Shown here one piece after another: positions 12,101 through 20,983 of a stretch of 64,000 bases of DNA. The stretch's first letter is position 1. The number at the start of each line of letters is the position of its first letter. The notes under the pieces were generated by a model. The model was not told the origin of the DNA, ran no database searches, and worked only from the letters and a program-made list of their open reading frames with translations. Origin of the DNA: Rhodocollybia butyracea (lineage: Eukaryota > Basidiomycota > Agaricomycetes > Agaricales > Omphalotaceae); the NCBI GenBank assembly GCA_015501585.1, contig JADNRY010000098.1, positions 144,618 to 208,617 on the forward strand, given 5' to 3'. The position numbers were made by a program, and so were the translations under genes.

Positions 12101-12549
12101 AGATCGCTACCCCGTACGAGATGGAGGAGGATTTGGCCTAAATCCAAATTTGGCAGACGATGCCGAGTTTCGACTGTTTAGGCCCCGAACTTCACCGCAG
12201 ATGCATGTCTGCCGCTCAGAGCATAGATAGGGAACGAAAAGAAAAACCGGCGTGGTCAGCGCGATAGGATTAGAACCAAAACTCGAATTAGAACAGGATG
12301 TCACGGGGCAATGGTGCATGGTACAAAATTATGGTTGTTATGGTTGTCATCTCCCGTCTATCTCTTGTCTAGCTTTTGTCGCACATAACTACGCTTTCTG
12401 TTGGTACAAAGTAGGATTTTCAACTTGGACCGCCATTAGTATAGTCAAAACGCGTTCCAATATCGGGAATAGGAACTCACCAATTGAACGATTTCAAACT
12501 GATACATATACGCGTCACAAAAGGGTAAGTATAAAGCAATTCTCAGTCG

Positions 12550-13162
12550 AAAGAAACCTCGTAAAACGGGTCGCCAACCACTAAAAACGCGCGAAAAAAA
12601 AAGACATTAACGAAAATGAAACCATGCGTGAATGGAACTCACCTCTCCTCAGAAATTCAACAATGTGCATATCCAACAACGACGATTCTTCCTTCTTTTC
12701 TACCGTGACGTTGGCCCATTTTGCTCCACCCCGAGGATCCCGTTCAAATTCTCGCTCTCTGAAACTTCTTTCATCAGCTCCTCCATGAACCTTCAACTTT
12801 CGCGATTTTGGGTCTCTCTGGCCATGATCTCTGTTCGAGCCCATACCAGTACTAGGGTTCATTCGGCGTTTTGACGAAGACGAGGGAGAACCAAGCACCG
12901 TCGAGAAAAAACTAGAACTAGAACTTGGAGTTAGGCCGCTAGAATGAGTAGACTCGGATATGTCATTGTCTTCGACATCTTCAAGATCAGAGCTAGAAGA
13001 AGGCAAGAGTATAGGTGAGCCTGGTTCGATAAGATTGTCAACGTTCATGGTAAGAGATGGGCGTCTAAGATTGGATCGGCGCTTATGCCCATTGCAAGCC
13101 CCTATCCGAGCCATTCTACCAAAGTCCCATAATTGACTCGTTAACTCCCGCAGACTTCTCAT
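12550..13162 (-). CDS. Ser-rich protein of unknown function
   Basis: The first exon runs from 13162 into a block ending VEFLRR at about 12645. A GT-AG intron then leads to a short exon reading VGDPFYEVSFD and a stop at about 12550. The middle is low-complexity Ser-rich and acidic (PSSSSDLEDVEDND), followed by a basic segment. No domain is recognised. A more distant exon-like piece (IPDIGTRFDYTNGG) near 12470 has a counterpart in the decayed copy at 6.2 kb, so the true 3' end may lie further left. An internal Met at MNVDNLIEP is an alternative start. The paired pseudogene shows the gene belongs to the segmental duplication. Confidence 0.42.
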
Positions 13163-13377
13163 TTTCCGCTGGTATCTATATTGAGCATCTACTCAATACA
13201 AGCATTGAGGGTCTATCTTCGCAATCATTCCAAATTCTATAATTATTAAGTCCCTTCAAAATTCCAAACATTTATAAGTATGAGTCTAGTCTATCTAATA
13301 TAGATATCGTATTATAATGACTATACATATAAGTATATCATAACTAAGGCATTGTAGAGCCACAAAAATAAACTAAT

Positions 13378-16300
13378 CTACCATTTTTGTTCCTCCGCGA
13401 CGGGAAGAAGCTTGACGTGTCTATTTTTCTTCACTTCCTGTCCTTTCGTTCCAAAGTAACGAGTGGTCTGATAACTCCAGTGAAGCGACCTGTAAGTATG
13501 ATATAAATAAAAGCGTGTATGTGCTCAAATGTGGGAAGGACATACCCCACTATCCAGTCTTGTAAACCCCTCACATATATTTGAACCATGTCATCAACTT
13601 CTTTGCCCCAAGGAGGAAGCTGTTTATTGTACTCGACGAAGTTGTCGATGGTCTCCTGACAAAGCATCCCAATCTTGTCGACAGCACCTTGGAGATCATA
13701 GCCGTGGTACTTCATGAGGATGTCAATCATGTTATAAGAATCGCCACGCGATTGCTCAACGTTATAAGAGAAGATGTCCTACATTCATGTTAGCCCATCG
13801 AAGAGAGCACCAAATTGCAACTTACGTTAGACCAAGTAACAAAATCATTTGCGGCCTGGTTCAAACCCATAATGACAGGGTCCTCGACGACGTAGTCGGG
13901 AAGATCGATTCCATAGGCATACCTGATAAGCCAGGTGGTCAGTTGAATGGGATGTGTAACCCCGAATATGGGTAAACTTGTTAAGGTAAGGTCAACTCAG
14001 TTGTGTAGAAAGCAACTGTATTATATACCTGTTAAGGTAAGGTCAACTCAGTTGTGTAGAAAGCAACTGAGGGAGTCGTATACGCCGTCTCTACGTGACC
14101 TAAGTACCAGCTGTATAGTATAAAGTAAGCACGGCGTATACGGAATAGGGATGGTCAAAGCTGAGTATATGTGTCCCAATATGTACGTACGGAGTATGCT
14201 CCAACACCCCCCCTACTCCGTACGATCTATCCCAAGAAGTGACACCAATTTCGAGTGGACCGGACCGTTCAGCGCCTTCGTGAATAGGTCTGCTACATTC
14301 TCTCCAGACCGAATCCGCGTCACCGTTACCTCCCCACTTGCCACCTTCTCCCGCACATAGTGGTGCCGCATTTCGATGTGCTTCACGAGCGCGTGTCGAT
14401 TAGGATTTTCTGTTAAGCAAACGGAGCCAAAGTTATCACCCCGCATGTTGACTGGGCCCTCTTGCTCCAAGTCGACCTCGGATAGGAATGACTTCAACCA
14501 GATTGCCTGCTGTGTAGCCCGAGATAGTGCAATGTATTCTGCTTCAGTAGTCGATAGGGCTACTGTCGCCTGCCGTTTGGAGCTCCAGGATACTGGCCCA
14601 CCCGCCATGAAGAAGACGTACCCGGAGGTCGACCTCGACGTGTCCCTGCAGCCACCGTGGTCGGAGTCGACAAACCCATGTGGCTTGAGTCCTTTGCCTG
14701 GCTCGTCTAGCTCATCTACAGAGTCTGGGCATTCATAGACGATGTCGTAGTCGAGGGTATTTGCTATGTATCCTGCCAGCCACACTGCACACTCCCAGTG
14801 TTGGCGTCCGGGGTTCAGTTGGTACCGCGCAAGTAGTCCTGCAGCATATGCCATGTCGGGTCGTGTACATACCTGGCCCCACATGCTAGACCCGACGAAG
14901 GCACGATATGGTTTATCCTCCATGAATATCCGCTCGTCCTCCGGTAGTGGGTTTGGCGCTTCTGTCAAGTGGATGTTTGGCGGTAGTGGAGTATTTCGTC
15001 GTCGTACGTTCTGAAACCCAAAATGTGCCAGCATTCGTTCGAAATACCTCCTTTGCGAGAGGGTTATTGCTTTGGTGACTGGATTCTGTCTAATAGTCAT
15101 TCCTAGAAGTACTTCCGTCGTTACCTCATTCGCCTCCCATCGACTTCCCAAGTCCCCGACTGCCTTATCGCGACCCTCCTTGGTTGACGATCCTCCACAT
15201 ACATCATCGCCGTAGGTGCTGGTTATTGTGTACTCATCGCCGACTCGTCGGAATCGTATGCAGGGGTCTGCCCGCGAGGTTGTGTACCCATCGTCCTTGT
15301 ATCCCTCTGCTAGCGTTGCCTGCCAGTCATGGCTTCCCTGCATTGTACCATATATGGACTTCTTCAATTTGCACACAAGGTGTTCCGTTCCAGGTTGGAC
15401 AAACCCTTCAGGTTGCTTCATGTATACATCGTGAGTGATTGGGCTGTTGAGGAATGCAGCGGTAAAGTCGACTTGGAAGATGGATAGTTTCAAGACTGCT
15501 ATGATTGCCAGTACCAACCTGACTGACTCCATGCGTGCAACTCCTCCGTATGTCTTGTCATAGTCCTGACCCTGTATCTGCGTATATCCCTGAGCGACGT
15601 AACGCGCTTTCCGCTTCAATAGGTTTCCGTTCGCATCAAATTTTATTGCGTATGTCCACCTCCCGCCGGTCAGGTTTGCATCCGCTGGTAGTGGTACGAG
15701 CTCCCAGCAGTTCTTCTCCATTAAGGTTTTGTATTCCCTTTCCATTGGCTCTCTCCATAGATCTGGCCGTTTCATGGCCTGCTTATACGACGATGGTACC
15801 CAGAGTTCACCCGATGTCGCAGCGAAGGAGTATGGGCTCTTGGCGATGAGTGTCAGGGGTCGTTCTTCCACTACTGCCTCGGCTGTCCATGCTTCCCCCT
15901 CTTCTCTCGCTCTCTCTTCTCGCTCCTCATATTCTCCACTCTCAATAAGTCGGCGCGATGGGATATGTCCGCGTGCACTGCGACGGACTGGCTCAGGTGG
16001 TTGTACTGCATTCTGCGGTTGGGGCGGTTGTGGCGGTTCGGCGATGTTATCAGCAGGCTCAGGTTCAATAGTCGGGTGTGGCGTATCCGTCCCTGGCATG
16101 GGTCCGGGTGTTGGATCCGAGTTAGGCTCAGGTGCAGGGTCGAGTATATCTGGTTTATCAGTCTCGTTACCCCCGAATACATCCTGTTCTTCACCCTGTC
16201 CTGTTGGCTTCCGAGTACGGTGCGGCGTCCCTTCCTCAAATACCACATCATGGGATTCCTCAATAGTCTTTGTCTCCGGCACCCAGATTCTGTATCCGCG

Positions 16301-19300
16301 TCTCCCCAGATATCCTAGCAGTTTGCCTTTCACGGCTTGTCTCCCAAGCTTTCCATCGGTCCTTCTTCGTGGTAACGTCGCCCAACAATCACACCCGAAT
16401 GGCCGCAGGTGCGATATGTCCTGTCTTTTGCTCGTCCACTGCTCAACAGGTACCAGGTCTGGGCATCGTGCTGACGGCACGAAATTATCCACGTAGATGA
16501 AGGTCGACGATGCCTCGCCCCAAAAGGAGTATGAGAAGCCCGAGTCCTCGAGTAAAGTGCGTGTTCCCTCCATAACTGTCCTGAATGCTCTCTCAGCCAC
16601 CCCATTCGCAGCTGACGAGTCGTGGGGCACCTTCTCAATAAGGATGCCGTTTTCCGCGCAGTAATCGTCTACCGCCTTGTTATTCAGCTCCCCGCCGCCG
16701 TCTATGCGTATCCTCTTCAGTTTCCTCCCCGTCTGTTTCTCCGCCATGGTGCGGTACTCGTGTAAGCACTTCACGCCTGTCTCCTTGCGTTTATTGTTCA
16801 GGTAGAACGGTACTCGGAAGGAAGACTTCCCATCCGTGCAGAGTAGGAGATAGCTACACCCTCCACGCGTTTGTGTTCTCGCAGGTCCGAATAGGTCTAT
16901 GTGTACACGCTCGAGTACTTCGCTCTCGTGTGTAAGTACCTCATCAAAGGGTTGTCTCTTTGCCTTCCCGTACAGGCAGTCCTCGCACATACCGGCTGCC
17001 TCGCTTTTGGTGATGTTCAATCCATCGACGAGTTTTCGGTTGGCCATACGTAGGATCCGCCGAATTGCTACGTGGCCTAATCTCCTGTGCCATGTGAGTA
17101 TGTTGGCTGGTCTATCTCTTGTGCGCGAGTAATTGACGTTTAACTTCCCCGACTCTAGTATCTCCACCTCGTACATCTTTGCTTTGCCGAACCCGTGTAT
17201 CACTGGCTCGCCCGTAGGGGAGTTCACCGTCATCACACCGTCCCCCCAGGTACCTCGCATTCCCTTACGGTCGAGTGTTGAGAGTGATATAAGGTTGTGG
17301 GCGAACGATGGTGTGTGCTTTACGCCCTGCAGTTTCACCAATCTTTCGTTTCCGTCTACACGCGTGATGAATTGCACGGTCCCTACTCCGAGTATCTGGA
17401 ATCTCCCCACGTTGCCTGATATGGCACTATTGCCTCCCTGGCCCTGTACCTCAGTGTATTCAATAAAGTCTGATTTATGCACCCAACAGTGCTCTGACGC
17501 GCCGGAGTCAAGAAAAGTCTGCGTTACTGGGGCGGGAGGTGAGTATAGGGATGTAGTTCCCTTGCATACGATACAGTCCTTGGGGTCAACAGTCACATAG
17601 CTAAGTACGTCTTTATCTACATCCCGGCTTTCCTCCTTTCGCTGACCTGTAGCCCTCAGAATGGGATAATGTGGCCTAGCCTCAGTGTCAGCGATTGGAT
17701 TTAGCTCTTGGATGGACTGGGACGTACTCGAGGCGTTCGTGGCGTTTACAGATAGGACGTAGGTTGCCATAGGTGTGCTAGCATCAGGTTTGGTGTCGTC
17801 TGTCGCAACGGCTTTTGCGCTTGGCTCTGTCTTTCCCTTATTCGCTTGCCCTTGCTTCGGCCCTTGCCCCTCCATGCCGCCTCCTTTCGCCCAGCATTTC
17901 CTGGCCATATGGCCTGGCTTGCCGCAGTTGTGGCAGGTAAATGCGGGTCTGTCTCCAGTGCGCTGTTGGTACGGGCCCTGAGTACGAGCGGCCATGAAGG
18001 CCTTGACTTTCTTGGTCTCTCGTTCCTCCTCCAGTTTATCTTCTTCCTTCTGAAGCCAGAGTGTACGGAGGAACGTGAACGCGTCGGCGCTTGACGTTCC
18101 AGAGACTGTACGAACGTCTCGTTTCCAGTCACTGGGCATGGACGAGATGAGGATGAGACGGAACTGTGCGTCGGGGATACTTCCTCCGAGGTCGTGTACC
18201 TTTTTCAGGAGGTTTCGCATTTTCTTTTCGTGGTCCTCCATAGTCTGTTCGGACGGATCGAATCTCTGGGAACGAAGCGCTGTATTGGCAAGGTGAATGC
18301 GTTGTTCATCTTTCTTTTCGAATTGTTTGATGAGATTTTTCCAGATCTCGGACGCTCTCTTTGTCTCGTCGATTCCCAGTCCTGTGGGGTCGACCACGTT
18401 TGACACAATGGCTCCGGCGACGAGCCTGTCACGGGCTTCCCACTCCTCGTACTGGGGGACCGGGCTGAACAATGGTGTCTGTTGTGGTGTGTAGGTTGGA
18501 CCAGGGTAGCTAGCTGTAGGGGTTGGTCTAGCGATAGTCCCGTCGAGGTAGCCTGCCAAACCTTTTGATTGGATTGCGAATAAAATTTCTCTTTTGAAAG
18601 GCCTCCAGTTTTCTTCGCCAACGAGCTGTTTCTCGTCTGGGAGTCTCGGTATATTCAGTAGATTTCCTGACGACATTTTTCGTGATGGACAATATACTTT
18701 CGATATTCGATAACGTGTTTTTCTCGGTATTTGCTCAGTTAGAGCTCGAGTCTCATAATCTGTTAAGGTAAGGTCAACTCAGTTGTGTAGAAAGCAACTG
18801 TATTATATACCTGTTAAGGTAAGGTCAACTCAGTTGTGTAGAAAGCAACTGAGGGAGTCGTATACGCCGTCTCTACGTGACCTAAGTACCAGCTGTATAG
18901 TATAAAGTAAGCACGGCGTATACGGAATAGGGATGGTCAAAGCTGAGTATATGTGTCCCAATATGTACGTACGGAGTATGCTCCAACAAAACTTACTCGA
19001 TAAGAGCCCAGCAAATTTTGCAACCTAGGCAGGATAGCCGGTTAATGGACGAAGATAAAATGATATGAACGAGGGCGAACCAGAACCGTCCCTCCGTATA
19101 TCGATGTATGATTCCAAATCAGGGATCTGGGAGGTATCACGAGCTTTAGCTTGGAGGCTGACGGCGTCAAAGAAGAGTTCCATTGTTTCTCTGAAACGAG
19201 CTTGGGGGCCAGGACCAGCCTCGCGGATACATCGACCCCAGAAACTGTGGACGAATGAACATTGTGCGAAGGTGATATGTACAGGGCTGGACATACTCTC

Positions 19301-19852
19301 TGGCCAGCTTTCCGGCACTCGACTCTTCTTGAGGTTGCACATAATTAGATTTTGTGGTGGGTCGGTAAAACTCGGTAAACCACAGCGCGTTCATGACAGA
19401 GTCGGAAAGGGCCTCAGTATCGCTGGTCATCATTCCATCGGAGATGTTGTCTCTAGAGAGTTAAGAGCAAAGTGAGATTTTGATTATGGCAAAGACGTGG
19501 GCGTTACTCACAGGTGGAAGAGATAGTTCATAAAGTCGGACACGACTCGAAGTCGCTCATCCGAGATGGCCTTGTTGTAACAAAACGCGGTCAACTCTCC
19601 GGCCTGAAGACCGTAAAGGGCCTTTCTACGTTTGTCGTTCAAATCAGGGCAATTGATGTCTAGCCACTTGACAGATGCAGCAGCAACCGCGTCGCCGTTG
19701 TCGTGATATGATAGTGGGAAGGCGCAGTGAGCGAGCAAGTCGGGAAGAATAAAGTGAGCCGGGGCATCTTGCCGAGGAGAAACGATAGTTTCAAGTGACG
19801 ATGATGATAGGAGGCTTGATGCATTAGAGGACGTGAAAGTAGGACGATCCAT
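13378..19852 (-). CDS. sesquiterpene synthase (class I terpene cyclase) with a copia element in intron 5
   Basis: Seven exons (19852-19512, 19452-19297, 19244-19081, 19024-18997, 13922-13826, 13778-13546, 13489-13378) join in frame to 376 residues, a normal size for a basidiomycete sesquiterpene synthase. The first metal-binding motif is DNISD (residues 115-119), placed where the family has its Asp-rich motif. The second is the NSE triad N262, S266, E270 in NDIFSYNVE. The C-terminal RY pair is R350-Y351. These coordinate Mg2+ and diphosphate for cyclisation of farnesyl diphosphate, while the product cannot be predicted. Intron 5 is 5,074 nt because it contains the retrotransposon at 13979-18988. 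Without the insert and its duplicated target it would be 59 nt. The donor hexamer GTAAGT and acceptor CAG are intact. The start is the first ATG after an in-frame TTG. No P450 or other pathway gene is visible beside it. Confidence 0.88.
13979..14206 (-). repeat. 3' LTR of the copia element
   Basis: This 228 bp TG...CA repeat matches 18761-18988 base for base as far as I can read. A 40 bp segment starting TGTTAAGGTAAGG occurs twice inside the LTR (13979-14018 and 14030-14069), separated by 11 bp. The inverted pair CGTATACGCCGT / ACGGCGTATACG lies further in. It is flanked outside by AAACT, the target duplication. Confidence 0.95.
14207..14216 (-). promoter_or_regulatory. polypurine tract
   Basis: On the element strand the sequence GAGTAGGGGGGG directly precedes the 3' LTR, as expected for plus-strand priming. 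The TAG inside it is the stop codon of the polyprotein, so coding end and tract overlap. Confidence 0.75.
14213..18676 (-). CDS. copia Gag-Pol polyprotein
   Basis: One uninterrupted frame of 1,487 codons. In order: a Gag region; a CCHC zinc knuckle (CHNCGKPGHMARKC, about residue 247); an aspartic protease with DSGAS (about 389); the pre-integrase HRRLGH segment; an integrase with D in HIDLFGP, D in RIDGGGE and E in NGVAERAF (about 590-695); reverse transcriptase with QVDFTAAFLN and the catalytic box YGDD (about 1153); and RNase H with DSDHGG (about 1338) and the ADLFTK motif near the end. The order integrase before reverse transcriptase is diagnostic of Ty1/copia. There is no separate Gag frame and no visible frameshift site, so Gag must be made in excess by some other means. 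Many antisense open frames in this span are shadows. Confidence 0.97.
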   Translation of the reverse strand: MSSGNLLNIPRLPDEKQLVGEENWRPFKREILFAIQSKGLAGYLDGTIARPTPTASYPGPTYTPQQTPLFSPVPQYEEWEARDRLVAGAIVSNVVDPTGLGIDETKRASEIWKNLIKQFEKKDEQRIHLANTALRSQRFDPSEQTMEDHEKKMRNLLKKVHDLGGSIPDAQFRLILISSMPSDWKRDVRTVSGTSSADAFTFLRTLWLQKEEDKLEEERETKKVKAFMAARTQGPYQQRTGDRPAFTCHNCGKPGHMARKCWAKGGGMEGQGPKQGQANKGKTEPSAKAVATDDTKPDASTPMATYVLSVNATNASSTSQSIQELNPIADTEARPHYPILRATGQRKEESRDVDKDVLSYVTVDPKDCIVCKGTTSLYSPPAPVTQTFLDSGASEHCWVHKSDFIEYTEVQGQGGNSAISGNVGRFQILGVGTVQFITRVDGNERLVKLQGVKHTPSFAHNLISLSTLDRKGMRGTWGDGVMTVNSPTGEPVIHGFGKAKMYEVEILESGKLNVNYSRTRDRPANILTWHRRLGHVAIRRILRMANRKLVDGLNITKSEAAGMCEDCLYGKAKRQPFDEVLTHESEVLERVHIDLFGPARTQTRGGCSYLLLCTDGKSSFRVPFYLNNKRKETGVKCLHEYRTMAEKQTGRKLKRIRIDGGGELNNKAVDDYCAENGILIEKVPHDSSAANGVAERAFRTVMEGTRTLLEDSGFSYSFWGEASSTFIYVDNFVPSARCPDLVPVEQWTSKRQDISHLRPFGCDCWATLPRRRTDGKLGRQAVKGKLLGYLGRRGYRIWVPETKTIEESHDVVFEEGTPHRTRKPTGQGEEQDVFGGNETDKPDILDPAPEPNSDPTPGPMPGTDTPHPTIEPEPADNIAEPPQPPQPQNAVQPPEPVRRSARGHIPSRRLIESGEYEEREERAREEGEAWTAEAVVEERPLTLIAKSPYSFAATSGELWVPSSYKQAMKRPDLWREPMEREYKTLMEKNCWELVPLPADANLTGGRWTYAIKFDANGNLLKRKARYVAQGYTQIQGQDYDKTYGGVARMESVRLVLAIIAVLKLSIFQVDFTAAFLNSPITHDVYMKQPEGFVQPGTEHLVCKLKKSIYGTMQGSHDWQATLAEGYKDDGYTTSRADPCIRFRRVGDEYTITSTYGDDVCGGSSTKEGRDKAVGDLGSRWEANEVTTEVLLGMTIRQNPVTKAITLSQRRYFERMLAHFGFQNVRRRNTPLPPNIHLTEAPNPLPEDERIFMEDKPYRAFVGSSMWGQVCTRPDMAYAAGLLARYQLNPGRQHWECAVWLAGYIANTLDYDIVYECPDSVDELDEPGKGLKPHGFVDSDHGGCRDTSRSTSGYVFFMAGGPVSWSSKRQATVALSTTEAEYIALSRATQQAIWLKSFLSEVDLEQEGPVNMRGDNFGSVCLTENPNRHALVKHIEMRHHYVREKVASGEVTVTRIRSGENVADLFTKALNGPVHSKLVSLLGIDRTE
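18733..18760 (-). promoter_or_regulatory. primer-binding site for an internal tRNA-Met fragment
   Basis: The window strand immediately left of the 5' LTR ends in GTCTCATAATC and is preceded by GCTCAGTTAGAGC. That matches the D-arm and anticodon arm of elongator tRNA-Met, with CAU as anticodon. The element strand is therefore complementary to the 5' half of the tRNA, not its 3' end. This is the arrangement known from Drosophila copia, where a cleaved tRNA half primes reverse transcription. It is not a tRNA gene, because there is no T-arm or acceptor pairing. Confidence 0.75.
18761..18988 (-). repeat. 5' LTR of the copia element
   Basis: Identical to the 3' LTR over 228 bp, with the same internal 40 bp direct repeat. 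In element orientation it begins TGTTGGAGC and ends CA. The AAACT target copy follows at 18989-18993. Confidence 0.95.
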
Positions 19853-20983
19853 TTCGACTGCAAAAAGATCTTGCTTGCTTCTTATGTACGGATCCAGATG
19901 TCCGATTTTAGGAAGATTCGGGGCCGTAGACAAACCTGGATAGAATGCGAAGAGTTACACAGGCATAAGTTGAAGCCGCAACATGAAGCTGAAGGGCCAA
20001 AAGGACTTTGGAAATCCGTTGTCGTCCCTGGAGCTTAAAGGCGAAATTTTGTCAAGCCACATCGACTCTATCTCTGTTCTACCGGAAACAGCCGAAGGGA
20101 GTGTGTAATATCCAATGCATCGTTTTTTGTTTTCCGCCAAAGTGCATGAGCTTATTTCACCTTCATGTCTGAGCCAAACGGGGCCTCATGAGAATTAACG
20201 AAACAGGAATACATACAGTATCCACGTTCCACCGAAAATAGCGGTATAAATGGTACCGCTTTACTAGAGCGAATGTCATTGCAGAGGTTTCACGGTAGAA
20301 CAATTTGTACAAATCGAGCGGTTCCGTGGCATAGTGAGAATCTTACCAAGGGTGCAGTATGTTGTCCCTGCATCGTATGTTGTCCTCATGGAGTGCGGTT
20401 TTCGAGGCGCTTCGTTCGATTCTCCCTTGGAAACTGAGAAAGTAAATTTGCGCGAGTTTATGCATCCATCAAATGAAAGGATCCAAGTTTGAGTACTACT
20501 CACATCCTTGACGCTTGAAGCTTGAAACATGGAACACCAGGGATCATGCGTGCATCATGCACGGACACGAGGAGCAACTCCAAGGGCGGCGTTCACGGAT
20601 GGCCTCAACCTCTACTACATGATCAATATTTCTTGACGGCATATATGATTGACGAACCTCTCGATGTTTGGATGCACATTGCATGCGCAAGAGTCTGTTC
20701 CCGTCTTCACGTCAATGTATGTTCGTAAGACTCCTTCAAGCGCCCAAATTCTCACACGCGTCTTTTCGAGAAATTTCTTTGACTTTACGCGTCCGTCTGC
20801 GCTGGCATTAATTGAGGTGAATCCAGGACACACTAGCTTGTTTCGTACTTACACTGACCATCCTCCTCAGTATCCTATCCTACAACAGGTACAGATACTG
20901 CAACTTGAATGTTTATTGCAGCGCTTGACGTCCTTTTTCTTTTCATCGATTCATCGATAGACCATTGCTGAAGCTTCAAAATA
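19853..20983. other. intergenic between terpene synthase and Aha1
   Basis: About 1.1 kb between divergent genes. Several short open frames exist on both strands (for example around 20276-20530 and 20649-20833). None shows a recognised motif or convincing splice continuity. It probably holds the two promoters. I cannot exclude one small unrecognised gene. Confidence 0.4.

Larger units (their letters stand above)
13979..18988 (-). mobile_element. complete Ty1/copia LTR retrotransposon
   Basis: The element is 5,010 bp, bounded by identical 228 bp LTRs and by the 5 bp direct repeat AAACT (13974-13978 and 18989-18993). It has one open polyprotein frame, a primer-binding site beside the 5' LTR and a purine-rich tract next to the 3' LTR. 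Identical LTRs plus an intact frame point to a very recent insertion. It sits inside intron 5 of the terpene synthase, on the same strand as that gene. Confidence 0.97.

Noticed and set aside
15184..16496. long plus-strand open frames of up to 255 codons over the copia element
   Set aside because: They are antisense to the intact polyprotein, have no recognised motifs and are low in complexity. They are shadows of a GC-richer coding region.
18733..18765. a tRNA-Met gene
   Set aside because: The D-arm and anticodon arm are present but nothing can pair as acceptor or T-arm. The sequence ends exactly at an LTR, so it is a primer-binding site.
19508..19933. an upstream start of the terpene synthase that adds about 27 residues
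   Set aside because: The codon at that position is TTG, not ATG. The first ATG in frame is at 19852 and gives a normal N-terminus.
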